Source: Leptospira kmetyi serovar Malaysia str. Bejo-Iso9 (lineage in GTDB: Bacteria; Spirochaetota; Leptospiria; Leptospirales; Leptospiraceae). From it: a stretch of 64,000 nucleotides of DNA. The first letter of the stretch is position 1; each line of letters opens with the position of its first letter. Both the position numbers and the translations under genes were made by a program. The stretch spans positions 1,637,001-1,701,000 of the forward strand of contig NZ_AHMP02000003.1 in the NCBI RefSeq assembly GCF_000243735.2, given 5' to 3'. The notes beneath the pieces are model-generated. The model was not told the origin of the DNA. It saw only the letters and a list, made by a program, of their open reading frames with translations, and searched no databases. This document shows positions 1-11,931 of the stretch, in pieces.

Positions 1-240
1 CCTTTCCTTGAAGACGAACAATTGTTATATTCCATTCTTTGCATCTTCTTGATTCTTCGTAGAAAGGAAATCGGAGAAAACGGTTCCCTTTTTTTCGGAT
101 TCTGAAGTTCGTTTTTATAAGTTGAAAACAAAATAAGAAACAAAGAAACGGAATGAGGGAACCAATGGCGATTCAATCCGAACAAAAGTTCGATTGAAAA
201 TCGTAAAAAGGAAATTTATAAAACGAAGAGAAGGATCGGA

Positions 241-453
241 TTGAAAACGTCCAGACGTAAGTTTCAAAAAATCGAAACAGAAAAAGATAATACGAAAGGA
301 TTAGGAATAAATCTAAAAAAAATCAGAGAAGAACGCGGAAAGGAAAAACGTGAAAAAAGAGAGAATCAAAATCGAATGAAAAAAGAGAACCAAGAAAGCA
401 CTGCAGGCAAAAAGAAAATCGAATCGGATGAGAAGATCGGGAAACGAAAGTGA
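241..453 (+). CDS. Possible small lysine/arginine-rich protein, unknown
   Basis: This is a 70-residue open frame starting with TTG. A good Shine-Dalgarno-like GAGAAGG lies 6 bases before the start. The peptide is almost entirely Lys, Arg, Glu, Asn and Gln with no hydrophobic stretch, so it would be a soluble, highly charged, probably disordered protein. The frame ends 24 bases before a hairpin. Against it: the local DNA is purine-rich, which produces such peptides by chance. No family is recognised and no function is proposed. Confidence 0.25.
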   Translation: MKTSRRKFQKIETEKDNTKGLGINLKKIREERGKEKREKRENQNRMKKENQESTAGKKKIESDEKIGKRK

Positions 454-476
454 ATCAATCTTGACGAATGATTCTT

Positions 477-513
477 CGAGAGTTTTAGATCCGGAGCGAA
501 TCCAAAACTCTCG
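477..513 (-). terminator. Hairpin after typA
   Basis: A 10-bp perfect stem (CGAGAGTTTT paired with AAAACTCTCG) with a 17-base loop lies 9 bases past the typA stop. There is no clear U-tract on the typA side, so it is a terminator-like hairpin rather than a textbook intrinsic terminator. Confidence 0.5.
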
Positions 514-522
514 AGAGAAGTT

Positions 523-2715
<2,193 letters not shown>

Positions 2716-4686
2716 TCAAACCTTCCGCTCCGCCCTAAACTCGTTCCCCGAGTCGTGTTCCGCATGAACAAAGAAAAATAAAGGCAACTTCTTCACCTTT
2801 TGAAAACCTTCTCCTTGCACCAATCGATCGATCATTCTTTCAAAGGAAACCTGCGCATAAATCCGATCCCGATGAAGCAGATTGTTTTCATAAACCGTAT
2901 TCCGATCTGTACCGTGATATTCCGAATATCGTTTGCGGGCCTTTTCCAAGTTTTGATAGGTTTCCAGACAAAGATAATAGGAGAATCCGTCGTCTTCATA
3001 ATCCCATTCGAGAAGCAAAGCGCCTAAATCCGCTTTTTGAGAATCCGCAAACTCGGATAAAATCCCGTCGAGCTCGGCCGCTAAATCGTTTTCGACGGCG
3101 AGGATTTGGGAAGAATCCAACTTCCAACCGGACGCGATATGACCGTCTTCCAGTTCGGCGAACTTAAGCAAGGCTTCGTGCGGAGAATCGAACTTAAAAA
3201 CGTTCTGAGAAATTTCCTCTTCCGCAAACTGATTGCGCTCGATGACTTCGTCGTCGTTCCAGATCAGTTCGATGAAATCGTTTCCGCGAGAAACGGTTTC
3301 ACTGACATGCGGATTGTTTACGTTTTCGATCAACACGCGAAACGCCGTCGTCTTCGTCAAAGGTTTCAGATCCTCGTCCTTGTTTAATTTTTCGATCGGA
3401 TACTTACGGCGAAGAGTTTCCATCGCGGCCCGAATTGCGGAAGCGGTGTCGTCTAACGCAACATAAACGCAGGCCAAATTGAGAAAAAAGGTGTTCTCAT
3501 CCGTGGAAACGCTCCAAGGATCGCCCAGATCTTCGATCGCCTCGGAATATTTTTTTGTCGCGTAATAGGCCCAGAGAACGTTCGTTAAAAACGTTCCCTT
3601 GTCGCCTTTATCCTCGGCGGCCTGTGCCTTGTATTTTTTCCAAACGGAAAGAAGTCCTTCCGGATCGGATTTGTGGATATGATTGGCGAGAATCAAATTC
3701 AGCGCGCCCAGATTGAATTCTACATCGAGGGTTTTTTGCGCCCATTGACCCGATTCCTCTAAGTCGCCCAGTTTCCAATACGCGAACGCGATATTGTACG
3801 GAATTTTCCAATCGTCCGGAAACGCGACCATGGCCTTGAGACCGGCCGAAATCGATTCTTTCCATTCTTCTTTTTGAATATTCTTATATTGTAATGCTCT
3901 ATAGGGGCGAGAAGTCGTATCCTTAGCGCCGAGTCCGTCCAACCATTCCACGATGTCGTAGTGTTTTCCTTCCAACGCGGTCAAATAAGCGTTTAGATTC
4001 TCCTTCGGATTTTCCGCTTTTAGATCGGCTCCGGCCTTTGCTAAAAGTTTTGCGAGTTCCAAATTTCCTTGTCGAACCGCCCACATCAAAGAGGATCTTC
4101 CCTTCCAGGTTTCGTGAACGTTTACGTCCGCGCCCGCGGAAATCAACGCGGCGACGATCTTTAGGATTTCGTTTTGATTCTTATCGGAATCGATACAAGC
4201 GCGGATCAAAGGAGATTCTCCGTCTTTTATGTCGACCGTGTTCGGATCGGCTCCTTGTTCGAGTAAGAATTTTACTTTTTCAAAACTTCCCGAAGAAACC
4301 GCGCTATAAAGAATCGTTTTGCCGATTTCTTTTCCTTGATTGATATCCAATCCGAAAGAGAGAAGAATGTTTACGGCTTCGGAAAATCTTTCGATGTCCT
4401 TACAATAATATACGAGATGATAGAACGCGCCGCTTCCTTTTTTATTGGTCGCGCGTATGTCCGCTCCGTTTTGAAGAAGCGCGGAAAGGGATTTGGGTTT
4501 TAAGGAAACCCCGCCCGAAAAACTGATCGGCAAAGCGCAGAACCAAAGGGGAACTTCCAGACTTTTAACATACGTTATGCGATTCGGATCGGCGCCCGCG
4601 GAAATCAGTTCTATGATTTTCGATTCTTCTTCGGCTCGAATGGCCTTGGTTAAAGATTCTTGCAATTCGTGTTCGGATAAAGACAT
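2716..4686 (-). CDS. Ankyrin-repeat protein with TPR-like middle region
   Basis: A 656-residue protein of unknown specific function. The N-terminal 250 or so residues hold several ankyrin repeats, seen as recurring GADPN / GADVN / GADLK turns and LLEQGADPNT and LLAKAGADL segments. Residues from about 260 to 450 look like tetratricopeptide-type helical hairpins (for example KIPYNIAFAYWKLGDLEES). The C-terminal 180 residues are acidic with no family I recognise. There is no signal peptide or membrane segment, so it is probably a cytoplasmic protein-protein interaction scaffold. The ATG is preceded by AAAGGATCC at good spacing. The gene appears to be monocistronic. Confidence 0.85.
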   Translation of the reverse strand: MSLSEHELQESLTKAIRAEEESKIIELISAGADPNRITYVKSLEVPLWFCALPISFSGGVSLKPKSLSALLQNGADIRATNKKGSGAFYHLVYYCKDIERFSEAVNILLSFGLDINQGKEIGKTILYSAVSSGSFEKVKFLLEQGADPNTVDIKDGESPLIRACIDSDKNQNEILKIVAALISAGADVNVHETWKGRSSLMWAVRQGNLELAKLLAKAGADLKAENPKENLNAYLTALEGKHYDIVEWLDGLGAKDTTSRPYRALQYKNIQKEEWKESISAGLKAMVAFPDDWKIPYNIAFAYWKLGDLEESGQWAQKTLDVEFNLGALNLILANHIHKSDPEGLLSVWKKYKAQAAEDKGDKGTFLTNVLWAYYATKKYSEAIEDLGDPWSVSTDENTFFLNLACVYVALDDTASAIRAAMETLRRKYPIEKLNKDEDLKPLTKTTAFRVLIENVNNPHVSETVSRGNDFIELIWNDDEVIERNQFAEEEISQNVFKFDSPHEALLKFAELEDGHIASGWKLDSSQILAVENDLAAELDGILSEFADSQKADLGALLLEWDYEDDGFSYYLCLETYQNLEKARKRYSEYHGTDRNTVYENNLLHRDRIYAQVSFERMIDRLVQGEGFQKVKKLPLFFFVHAEHDSGNEFRAERKV

Positions 4687-4857
4687 GTTGGATCCTTTCT
4701 GAGTTTGAATGAATCAACAAGTTTGGATTCTTCTTTTTGACGTCGGGTTATAACTCGATAACGCGGAACCATAATTCAAGAGCAGATAACGTGCCCGCTC
4801 CGGATCGTTCGAAACGAAATGGAACAAAACGGAGCGGCGCGATTCGATTGATTCGAA

Positions 4858-5298
4858 TTATTCTCCCGGAACAAAATCGGGTTCCAAGATGCGGGGACAA
4901 AACTCGAAGATCGCCGCAAAATAATGTCTCGCGATCGAATGAAAGATCCATTCACCCGCGCGCTTTAAGGATTCCTTAAACTCCGGAACCGGATAACCCT
5001 TTCTTCGAAAGAGCGAATCCAAATCCCAATCTTCTTCGCCGGGAATTACCTGAATCTTCAACATCGCGTAAAAAGAATGAGAACTCGGATCGTATCGAAA
5101 CACGAGCGATCGACCGCCGAAAGGATTGCGAATCGTAAACGTCGCCCAACTTCCTTTCGGACCGGGTTCTTCCCCGTTTAAGGAATACAGTTCATACCCG
5201 AGTTCTTTTTCATCTCCGAAGAATTCTCTGAATTGCAAAAAGAACGCGTCCGCAAATTCCTTTTGAAGTTTGAGTTCCGGATCCGGTTCCATTGACAT
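4858..5298 (-). CDS. Hypothetical protein, about 146 residues
   Basis: A conserved-looking soluble protein with no family I recognise. It is rich in aromatic and acidic residues (FADAFFLQFREFFGDEKE) and has a beta-rich middle (GSWATFTIRNPFGGRSLVF). The frame is open up to 5460, but I place the start at the ATG at 5298 (or 5292), because the longer version would run into the promoter of the divergent oxidoreductase gene and its first 54 residues look non-coding. A GGGGAG lies 17 bases upstream, which is rather far, so the start is not certain. Confidence 0.6.
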   Translation of the reverse strand: MSMEPDPELKLQKEFADAFFLQFREFFGDEKELGYELYSLNGEEPGPKGSWATFTIRNPFGGRSLVFRYDPSSHSFYAMLKIQVIPGEEDWDLDSLFRRKGYPVPEFKESLKRAGEWIFHSIARHYFAAIFEFCPRILEPDFVPGE

Positions 5299-5484
5299 AG
5301 GAAAAGAATTCGATTCTCCCCTTTTGTGAAAAGCCTTTTGAAAACGAAAGTCCTCACTTTTTTCGGGAGAAATTTCAAAACAAAACGAACGAATTTCCCA
5401 TGCGTACGCGACTTCGACGCATAAAATTCTTGCCCATTTTGAAATTCGGGATTCTATCAATGTGTTGAAACTAGGGAGAATTTT

Positions 5485-7635
5485 ATGAGTTCACAAACCC
5501 ACTATCGTTCTTGTACGCTCTGCGAGGCCATGTGCGGTCTCAGAATCGAAGTCGAAGACGGAAAAATTTCTGCGATTCGAGGCGACAAAGAAGATCCGTT
5601 TAGCCGAGGTCATCTCTGCGCGAAAGGACCCGAGCTCAAAAATCTCTACGAAGATCCGGATCGTCTTAAGTTTCCGGTCAAAAGAACGGAACAAGGTTGG
5701 GTTCAAGTAAGTTGGATCGAAGCCCTTTCCGAAACGGCAAAGGCCCTTTTCGAAATTCAAAACAAATACGGAAACGATGCGGTCGCGATTTACAACGGAA
5801 ATCCCAACGTTCACAACTACGGTTCTATGTTGTTCGGAGACCGTTTTACAAATCGTTTAAAAACCAAAAATCAATATTCCGCGACCTCCGTGGACCAACT
5901 TCCGCATCAGCTCGTTTCCTATCTTATGTTCGGACATCAACTTTTGATTCCGATCCCGGACATCGATCACACGAAATACTTTCTGATCCTGGGAGGAAAT
6001 CCGTTTGCGTCTAACGGCAGTTTGATGACCGTTCCCGACGTCAAAAAAAGACTGAAAGAACTTCAGGAGCGCGGAGGAAAGTTCGTCGTGGTCGATCCGA
6101 GAAAAACGGAAACCGCTTCCAACGCCGACGAACATATTTTTATCCGTCCCGGAACCGACGCCTTCTTTTTATTAGCGATTTTGAATGTGTTTTTTGAAAA
6201 GAATCTCGTAAAACCTTCCGTTCTTTGCGATTCGGAAGAATTGAACAAGATCCGAGAACTTTCCTCGCGTTATGCGCCTTCCAAAGTCGAAAAAGTCACG
6301 GGAGTCGACGCGGCGACGATCGAAAGAATCGCTCTCGAATTTACTTCCTCCGAAAGCGCGGTTTGTTACGGAAGAATCGGGGTTTCCACACAGGCCTTCG
6401 GTTCGCTTTCCCAGTGGCTGATCAATCTCGTAAACGTTCTGAGCGGAAACATGGACAAACGCGGCGGCGCGATGTTCACCCTTCCCGCGGTCGATCCGAT
6501 CGATCCTAAAGGCGCGTTAAAAAGTTCGCCGGGCAGTTTCAATTCTTTTCAATCGAGGGTTCGCAAACTTCCGGAGTTCAACGGAGAACTTCCGGTCGCG
6601 GCCCTTTCCGAGGAAATTCTCACGAGCGGAGAAGGTCAAGTCAAGGCGCTCGTCACCTCGGCTGGAAATCCAGTTTTATCGACGCCTAACGGCGCAAAGC
6701 TGGAAGAAGGCATTCAAAATCTTGAATTTATGGTCTGCGTGGATTTTTACATAAACGAAACGACGAAACATGCAAACTACATTCTTCCCCCCACTTCCAC
6801 GCTCGAACACGATCACTACGATATGATCTTCAACGTATTCGCGGTTCGGAATACGACCAAATACGCACAACCGGTTTTCGAACCGCAACCGGGAATGCTT
6901 CACGACTGGGAAATCTTCGTGGATCTTACGAAACGTCTCGAACTTTTACGCGCGGGCAAACCTCTACCGAACGAACTCATCACGACGAAACTCGGTCCCG
7001 CTTCCATCATCGACTTCGCATTAAAAGGCGGACCGTACGGTGAAAAAGGAAAACACAATCGTATGCTCAACATCAAATTGTTAAAGGAGAATCCTCACGG
7101 AATCGATCTCGGTCCTTTGGAAACCTGTTTTCCCGAAAGACTTTTGACGGAGAATAAAAAGTTTCATCTTCTTCCCCAACCCGTTTTGGAAGATCTTCCG
7201 AGACTCGCGGCCAAGTTCGAAGAATGGTCCGCGCGCGACAACGGTAAGAATTTTCTTTTGATCGGAAGAAGACATTTAAGGAACAACAATTCCTGGATGC
7301 ACAATCTTCCCAAGCTGATGACGGGTAAGAATCGTTGTACTTTGATGATTCATCCGGACGACGCGAAGAACCTCGGTCTTCAAGAAGAGGAAGAGGTTCA
7401 AGTGGAATCCAGAGTCGGTAAGATCGTGATCCCCGCGGAAATCACGGACGAGATCATGCCCGGAGTCGTGAGTATTCCGCACGGTTTCGGTCACGGTAAA
7501 AACGGGGTTCGATTGAACGTAGCGAGTCAGTTCGCAGGCGTGAGCATCAACGATCTTACGGACGAAAAGGCGATCGACGAACTTTCCGGAAACGCCGCTT
7601 TCAGCGGAGTCCCGGTGAGCATTCGTAAATTCTAA
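5485..7635 (+). CDS. Molybdopterin-dependent oxidoreductase (bis-MGD, 4Fe-4S)
   Basis: A 716-residue enzyme of the DMSO-reductase superfamily, which uses a bis-molybdopterin guanine dinucleotide cofactor. Cys10, Cys13, Cys17 and Cys45 form the N-terminal 4Fe-4S site (CxxCxxxC and HLCAKG). The later FLILGGNP and the C-terminal molydopterin-dinucleotide-binding barrel (MIHPDDAKNLGLQEEEEVQV) are present. Where Cys or Sec usually ligates molybdenum the sequence reads NQYSATSVDQLP, so Ser132 or Ser135 may be the ligand. There is no twin-arginine signal, so it should be cytoplasmic. No electron-transfer subunit lies next to it. GGGAG seven bases before the ATG fixes the start. The substrate cannot be told. 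Confidence 0.88.
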   Translation: MSSQTHYRSCTLCEAMCGLRIEVEDGKISAIRGDKEDPFSRGHLCAKGPELKNLYEDPDRLKFPVKRTEQGWVQVSWIEALSETAKALFEIQNKYGNDAVAIYNGNPNVHNYGSMLFGDRFTNRLKTKNQYSATSVDQLPHQLVSYLMFGHQLLIPIPDIDHTKYFLILGGNPFASNGSLMTVPDVKKRLKELQERGGKFVVVDPRKTETASNADEHIFIRPGTDAFFLLAILNVFFEKNLVKPSVLCDSEELNKIRELSSRYAPSKVEKVTGVDAATIERIALEFTSSESAVCYGRIGVSTQAFGSLSQWLINLVNVLSGNMDKRGGAMFTLPAVDPIDPKGALKSSPGSFNSFQSRVRKLPEFNGELPVAALSEEILTSGEGQVKALVTSAGNPVLSTPNGAKLEEGIQNLEFMVCVDFYINETTKHANYILPPTSTLEHDHYDMIFNVFAVRNTTKYAQPVFEPQPGMLHDWEIFVDLTKRLELLRAGKPLPNELITTKLGPASIIDFALKGGPYGEKGKHNRMLNIKLLKENPHGIDLGPLETCFPERLLTENKKFHLLPQPVLEDLPRLAAKFEEWSARDNGKNFLLIGRRHLRNNNSWMHNLPKLMTGKNRCTLMIHPDDAKNLGLQEEEEVQVESRVGKIVIPAEITDEIMPGVVSIPHGFGHGKNGVRLNVASQFAGVSINDLTDEKAIDELSGNAAFSGVPVSIRKF

Positions 7636-7637
7636 TA

Positions 7638-8501
7638 TTATAATTTAGGTTCGGGCAACGGGATTCGTTCCGTTTCGCCCGGAACCTTCGGGAAACGTTC
7701 TTCCTTCCATTCCAGTTTCGCCTTTTCGATTCTTTCCAAGGAAGTCGACACGAAGTTCCACCAAAGATGTCTGTGTTCTTCAAACGGAACTCCGCCCAAA
7801 AGGATCGCTCTGCTTCCCTCTTCGGATGAAAATTCTATCTTCTCACCGCGGGCAAACACGGCCATCTGACCGACTCCGATCGTTTGACCTTGTATATTCA
7901 AACTTCCTCGAGCGACATACAACGCGGATTCCTGATCGTTCGGAATATTCCATTCTCCCTTTGCTCCGGGGTTTGCTTCCAAGTCCGCGTAGAATAAGGT
8001 CGAATAAACTTTTACGGGAGATTTTTTTCCTAAGAATTCTCCGGCGGCAAGTCTGAGTTCCCATCCGTCTCCGTTCACGACGGGAATGTCCTTACGATCG
8101 AGATGAAAAAATTCAGCGTCCACTTCTTCGTATTCTTTCGGAAGAGCGACCCAGGTTTGAATTCCTTCCAAAAAAGTGTACTGCGGATCCAACTGAGAAC
8201 GTTCGCTGTGTGCGATCCCGGAACCCGCGGTCATCCAGTTGACTTCGTACGGACGAATGGGCATCTCCGATCCGATGCTGTCTCGATGAAAAATCACGCC
8301 GTCATACAAATACGTGATCGTAGCGAGCCCGATATGAGGATGAGGACGAACCACAAGTTCCTTTCCGGTTTGAATCGGAACGGGTCCCATGTGATCCACG
8401 AATACGAACGGTCCCACGTGACGCGCTTCGATCGAGGGAAGAATTCTTCGAACTCGAAAATTGTCTCCGAGATCTTTGAGGATTGCTGAAATGATTTTCA
8501 T
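7638..8501 (-). CDS. Pirin family protein
   Basis: A bicupin of the pirin family (YhhW/YhaK-like), 287 residues. The metal-binding set His54, His56 (RPHPHIGL), His98 and Glu100 (GSGIAHSE) matches the pirin iron site. Bacterial pirins with these residues often have quercetin 2,3-dioxygenase activity or act as redox sensors, but the role here is unknown. The C-terminal cupin includes FARGEKIEF and the [10 protein letters not shown] motif typical of the family. The gene converges with the oxidoreductase with a gap of only two bases. The Shine-Dalgarno is weak. Confidence 0.92.
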   Translation of the reverse strand: MKIISAILKDLGDNFRVRRILPSIEARHVGPFVFVDHMGPVPIQTGKELVVRPHPHIGLATITYLYDGVIFHRDSIGSEMPIRPYEVNWMTAGSGIAHSERSQLDPQYTFLEGIQTWVALPKEYEEVDAEFFHLDRKDIPVVNGDGWELRLAAGEFLGKKSPVKVYSTLFYADLEANPGAKGEWNIPNDQESALYVARGSLNIQGQTIGVGQMAVFARGEKIEFSSEEGSRAILLGGVPFEEHRHLWWNFVSTSLERIEKAKLEWKEERFPKVPGETERIPLPEPKL

Positions 8502-8521
8502 AAGATTAAAACTTAGACTGT

Positions 8522-9259
8522 TTATTTTTTGATTTCAGGATTTTTGAATGCGATTTCCTGAGCGCAGTATTGATTCGAATGTGTGAGTTCCGTTTCCGCT
8601 CGGCTCTTCAACCACTCTCCGTCTTTTTGAAACTTTTCGCCCACGAAGTCGTAGATACGAATATCGTTCGGATCGGTATGACTGACCACGTGATTGGTTT
8701 CCTTTTTGAATTCCTTTCTCCAATTTTTTACGAAATCGGAAAGTTGATTTTTTTGAAACTCGATCAGATTCTCGCGCGCGGCGTCGCAGTTTTGAATCAA
8801 TTCCTCAACGGCGGCCTTTGCGATCCGATCCTCTTTTTTTTCACGGATCTTTCGATACGCGATCGTGATAAGACCAACCGTAAGAACTGTTTCCACAGCG
8901 CCTGGAATCGGAACGATCAAAGCGATCAGAACCGCTGCGACCAATTGTCTTTTGATCGATGTGCTGTTCTTTTCGAGTTCGAGTCCGTGCTTTTTGATTT
9001 CCTCGATTCGTTTATCAAAACGTTCCATCAAAGGTTTGTGAACGTTCTCTTCGAACTGATTGAGTTTGTCTTCGGCTTCCTTGTATTTCGTTTTAACGCC
9101 GATCTTGGAACTGTAGACAAGACCGTCTTCGTTGATATAACCGAGAAGAAGTTTTTGATTGTTCGGAATCACGGAAGGTTTTTCCCTCGGAAACGAAGAA
9201 CAACCCATCGACAACAAAACGATTCCCAAGAACGAAAGTTTCGATAACGACCGTCTCAT
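8522..9259 (-). CDS. Putative lipoprotein with one membrane segment
   Basis: A 245-residue protein with a signal peptide and a spirochaetal lipobox ending LLSMGC (Cys20), so it is likely lipidated. A charged helical stretch (residues about 60-105, possible coiled coil) is followed by a hydrophobic segment [21 protein letters not shown] and then a basic, helical C-terminal half. The frame stays open upstream to 10396, but that part is an arginine-rich shadow of the MFS gene. The ATG at 9259, which opens the signal peptide, is the only sensible start. No family is recognised. It lies 59 bases downstream of the MFS gene on the same strand and may be cotranscribed. Confidence 0.75.
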   Translation of the reverse strand: MRRSLSKLSFLGIVLLSMGCSSFPREKPSVIPNNQKLLLGYINEDGLVYSSKIGVKTKYKEAEDKLNQFEENVHKPLMERFDKRIEEIKKHGLELEKNSTSIKRQLVAAVLIALIVPIPGAVETVLTVGLITIAYRKIREKKEDRIAKAAVEELIQNCDAARENLIEFQKNQLSDFVKNWRKEFKKETNHVVSHTDPNDIRIYDFVGEKFQKDGEWLKSRAETELTHSNQYCAQEIAFKNPEIKK

Positions 9260-9318
9260 CTGCAATTTCTTGACCTTCCCGAAAACATCAAGGTTTCCCA
9301 ATATTCCTTTTTTCTCAA

Positions 9319-10533
9319 CTAAGAATGATGTTTTCGAAGCGAACCCACGGAAATCCAAAGACTCGCCGCGGTCAAAATCGTTCCCATCCAAAGCGGAGCT
9401 TCGGGAGAATAAACCGGCGCGCCCTTTGCGGTGAAGTATGAAAAAAGACCCGTCATCAAAATCGGTCCGATCACCGCCGTAACGCTCGTCAAACTCGTAA
9501 GAGCGCCTTGCAATTCTCCTTGTTCGTTTGCGGGAACCTGAGAGGACATGATTCCCTGCAAAGGAGGCATCGCGATTCCGCCGAGACAATACGGAATCAA
9601 AAACACGAACATCATCCAACTTTTCGTGGCAAGAGCGAATAACGCGTAACCCAGCGCGCTCAAAGTAAGACCGAGATAGATGCTTCGGTTCTGACCCAAC
9701 ACGGGAAGAATGATCCGAATCAAAACTCCTAAAGTGATCGCGTAAACAAACCCGACGACCCCGAGAGAATAACCCACCATCGCTTCGTCCCACTTGAACT
9801 TTTCCATCGTATAATAATTCCAAGTTCCCTGAACCGCGTGAGCCGCTGTGTTTATTAGAAAAAACGCAACTACCAAACCCACGATCATAGGATAACGCTT
9901 TAAATTGATAAGCGAACCGATCGGATTGGCCTTCTTCCATTCGAACTTTCTTCTGTTTTCCGGAGCCAAGGATTCGGGAAGAATGAAATAACCGAACAAC
10001 CAATTTAAAAGCGCGAATCCCGCGGCGACTAAAAAAGGCGCTCTGGATCCGAACTGACCGAGGGAACCTCCGATGACCGGCCCGATGATAAATCCCAAAC
10101 CGAAAGCCGCGCCTAAAATTCCGAAGTTCTCCGCTCTTTTTTCCGGAGGACTGATATCCGCGATATACGCGTACCCGGTCGTAAAACTCGCGCCCATAAT
10201 ACCGGCCACAACTCTTCCTACAAAAAGCCAAAGAATGGAAGGTGCGAACGTCAAAAATAAATAATCCAACGCGAAACCGAAAAGCGACGCGAGAAGAATC
10301 GGCCGTCTTCCGTATCGATCGCTGAGGGCGCCGACAAACGGCGCGCAGACGAACTGAACGATAGAATACGCGAACATCAAAAGCCCGCCGTCCCATGCGG
10401 CTTCGCTCAAAGATCCGTGAGTTAATTCTTGTATGAGTTTCGGCAATACGGGAATGATGATTCCGAAACCGATTACGTCGATGAGGATCGTTACGAAAAT
10501 AAAACCCAATGCGGCGGGGCGTTTAGAATTCAT
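9319..10533 (-). CDS. MFS transporter, TetA/MdtG-like
   Basis: A 12-helix major facilitator of the drug:H+ antiporter-1 group, 404 residues from the ATG at 10533. The motif-A loop [14 protein letters not shown], motif [13 protein letters not shown] and the first helix [15 protein letters not shown] are all typical of tetracycline-type exporters. In Leptospira this is a normal chromosomal gene, so resistance cannot be assumed. The open frame extends 13 codons upstream (10572), but [11 protein letters not shown] is the usual family N-terminus. It is divergent from the AlkA-like gene, with 59 bases between starts. Confidence 0.9.
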   Translation of the reverse strand: MNSKRPAALGFIFVTILIDVIGFGIIIPVLPKLIQELTHGSLSEAAWDGGLLMFAYSIVQFVCAPFVGALSDRYGRRPILLASLFGFALDYLFLTFAPSILWLFVGRVVAGIMGASFTTGYAYIADISPPEKRAENFGILGAAFGLGFIIGPVIGGSLGQFGSRAPFLVAAGFALLNWLFGYFILPESLAPENRRKFEWKKANPIGSLINLKRYPMIVGLVVAFFLINTAAHAVQGTWNYYTMEKFKWDEAMVGYSLGVVGFVYAITLGVLIRIILPVLGQNRSIYLGLTLSALGYALFALATKSWMMFVFLIPYCLGGIAMPPLQGIMSSQVPANEQGELQGALTSLTSVTAVIGPILMTGLFSYFTAKGAPVYSPEAPLWMGTILTAASLWISVGSLRKHHS

Positions 10534-10592
10534 AGGACCTACTAAACAAATAGTTAGTTTGTCGGCAATCAAAAAAAGGAACGTTTAAAACT

Positions 10593-11234
10593 TTGAAGGA
10601 AACGATTCGAAAGTTCGAAAAGGAAGAATTTCATTCCATCTGCGATCGTCTGTCGAGAAAAGACCGGGATCTACATTCAATTCTTCTTAAATACGGTTAT
10701 CCTCCGTTTTGGAGCCGAAAACCGAATTTCGAAACCCTGGTTCATATCATTCTCGAGCAACAGGTTTCTCTCGCATCCGCAAAGGCCGCTTTGGAAAAAT
10801 TGAAGGAAAGAATCGGCGCGGTTACCGCCAAGAAAGTTCTTTTGTTAAGCGACATCGAGTTGAGGGAATGTTATTTCAGCAGACAAAAAACGGTTTATGT
10901 TCGACATCTTGCAAACGCCGTTTTATCCGGACAACTCGCGATCGGTTCCTTGTCCGAAAAAACGGACGAGGAAATCCGAAACGATCTGGTCGCGATCAAA
11001 GGAATCGGCAACTGGACCGTGGACGTTTTTCTTTTGATGGTCCTGCATCGTTCGGATATTTTTCCGATCGGGGATCTTGCCTTGATTCAATCCTTAAAAA
11101 AAGTCAAACGTCTTCCGGCCGACGTGTCCAAGGAAAGAATTCTTTCCATCGCCGAAACTTGGAAACCGTTTCGTTCGGTCGCGGCGATGATCCTCTGGCA
11201 TTCTTACATTAAGGAAAAGAATATTAAAATTTAA
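10593..11234 (+). CDS. DNA-3-methyladenine glycosylase, AlkA-like (HhH-GPD)
   Basis: A 213-residue base-excision-repair glycosylase of the HhH-GPD superfamily, which removes alkylated purines. The helix-hairpin-helix is LVAIKGIGNWTVDVFLLM, and the catalytic aspartate is in the following FPIGDLAL segment. The N-terminal LVHIILEQQVSLASAKAAL is also characteristic. It lacks the first AlkA domain and is thus the short form. The start is TTG with AAAAAAAGGA 12 bases upstream. It converges with a methyltransferase gene with a gap of 6 bases. Confidence 0.9.
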   Translation: MKETIRKFEKEEFHSICDRLSRKDRDLHSILLKYGYPPFWSRKPNFETLVHIILEQQVSLASAKAALEKLKERIGAVTAKKVLLLSDIELRECYFSRQKTVYVRHLANAVLSGQLAIGSLSEKTDEEIRNDLVAIKGIGNWTVDVFLLMVLHRSDIFPIGDLALIQSLKKVKRLPADVSKERILSIAETWKPFRSVAAMILWHSYIKEKNIKI

Positions 11235-11240
11235 GAATAT

Positions 11241-11864
11241 TCAATTCTTTCGTCCTACGAATCGAATCACAGAACCTTTTCCGTTGTGAAACAGACCTTC
11301 GTTCAATTCGATTACCTTTTCCGTAAGCTCGATGATCTCGTAGTTCGGAAAATCGGACTTCAATTCTTCGATTGAAAACAACATAGCAAGTTCGTTAGGA
11401 CCTCCGACCTTCGGATTTTTTGCGAGGTATTCCAAGTGATTTTTGCTAAACGCCTCGAAGATGATAACGCCGTTTTTGCGTAGATACGAATCCAAGGTTT
11501 TGTGAAGAGAGGATTTGATGTCCGACGGAAAATGAGCGTAGACGAGCGCGATCGCGTCGAATTGTTCGGGTTGAAACTTCAACCGATCCAGTTCGCCGAC
11601 TCGGTAGTCGATTGTGACGTGGTTTTTTTCGGCGAGTCGATGCGCTTTTTTTTGTCCTTCGACGCTGATATCGAACGCGGAAACCTTCCAACCCCGTTTG
11701 GCGGCAAAAACCGCGTTTCGTCCTTCTCCTTCCGCCGCGAAAAGAATCGTCCCTACATTCAATTTTTCTAATTGTTCTTTGAGATAATCGTTGGGTTGTT
11801 CACCGAATGCGAATTCTTCCTGAGCGTATCTTTCGTTCCATTTATTGAGCCAAGCGTTTTCCAT
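11241..11864 (-). CDS. Class I SAM-dependent methyltransferase, TehB-like
   Basis: A 207-residue Rossmann-fold methyltransferase. The N-terminus [20 protein letters not shown] is typical of the TehB/tellurite-resistance-like group. The SAM-binding motif I is [17 protein letters not shown] with the acidic motif-II residue in SAFDIS. Motif IV is [12 protein letters not shown]. The substrate is unknown, and despite the family name tellurite detoxification should not be assumed. Confidence 0.85.
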   Translation of the reverse strand: MENAWLNKWNERYAQEEFAFGEQPNDYLKEQLEKLNVGTILFAAEGEGRNAVFAAKRGWKVSAFDISVEGQKKAHRLAEKNHVTIDYRVGELDRLKFQPEQFDAIALVYAHFPSDIKSSLHKTLDSYLRKNGVIIFEAFSKNHLEYLAKNPKVGGPNELAMLFSIEELKSDFPNYEIIELTEKVIELNEGLFHNGKGSVIRFVGRKN

Positions 11865-11931
11865 ATATTTGTTTGACTACGGCCGCGAACGCGGATTCGT
11901 AAAAATCGGAATTTTGTCCGATCGTAAAAAT

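Larger units (their letters stand above)
1..522. other. Left-edge stretch, mostly unassigned
   Basis: Most of this stretch has no recognisable gene. Frame 1 on the plus strand is open from base 1 to a TGA at 103-105 and could be the last 34 codons of a gene cut by the window edge, but the peptide matches nothing I know. The remainder is A/G-rich. It holds one small basic open frame (241-453) and a hairpin (477-513) that I list separately. Confidence 0.4.

Noticed and set aside
9260..10396. Upstream extension of the lipoprotein frame, 379 arginine-rich residues
   Set aside because: It overlaps the MFS gene on the same strand in another frame, and the residues are Arg/Phe/Ser-rich as expected of a shadow. 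The signal peptide at 9259 marks the true start.
9319..10533. MFS gene as an acquired tetracycline-resistance gene
   Set aside because: The sequence is TetA-like but shows no mobile flanks or odd base composition, and such transporters are common chromosomal genes.
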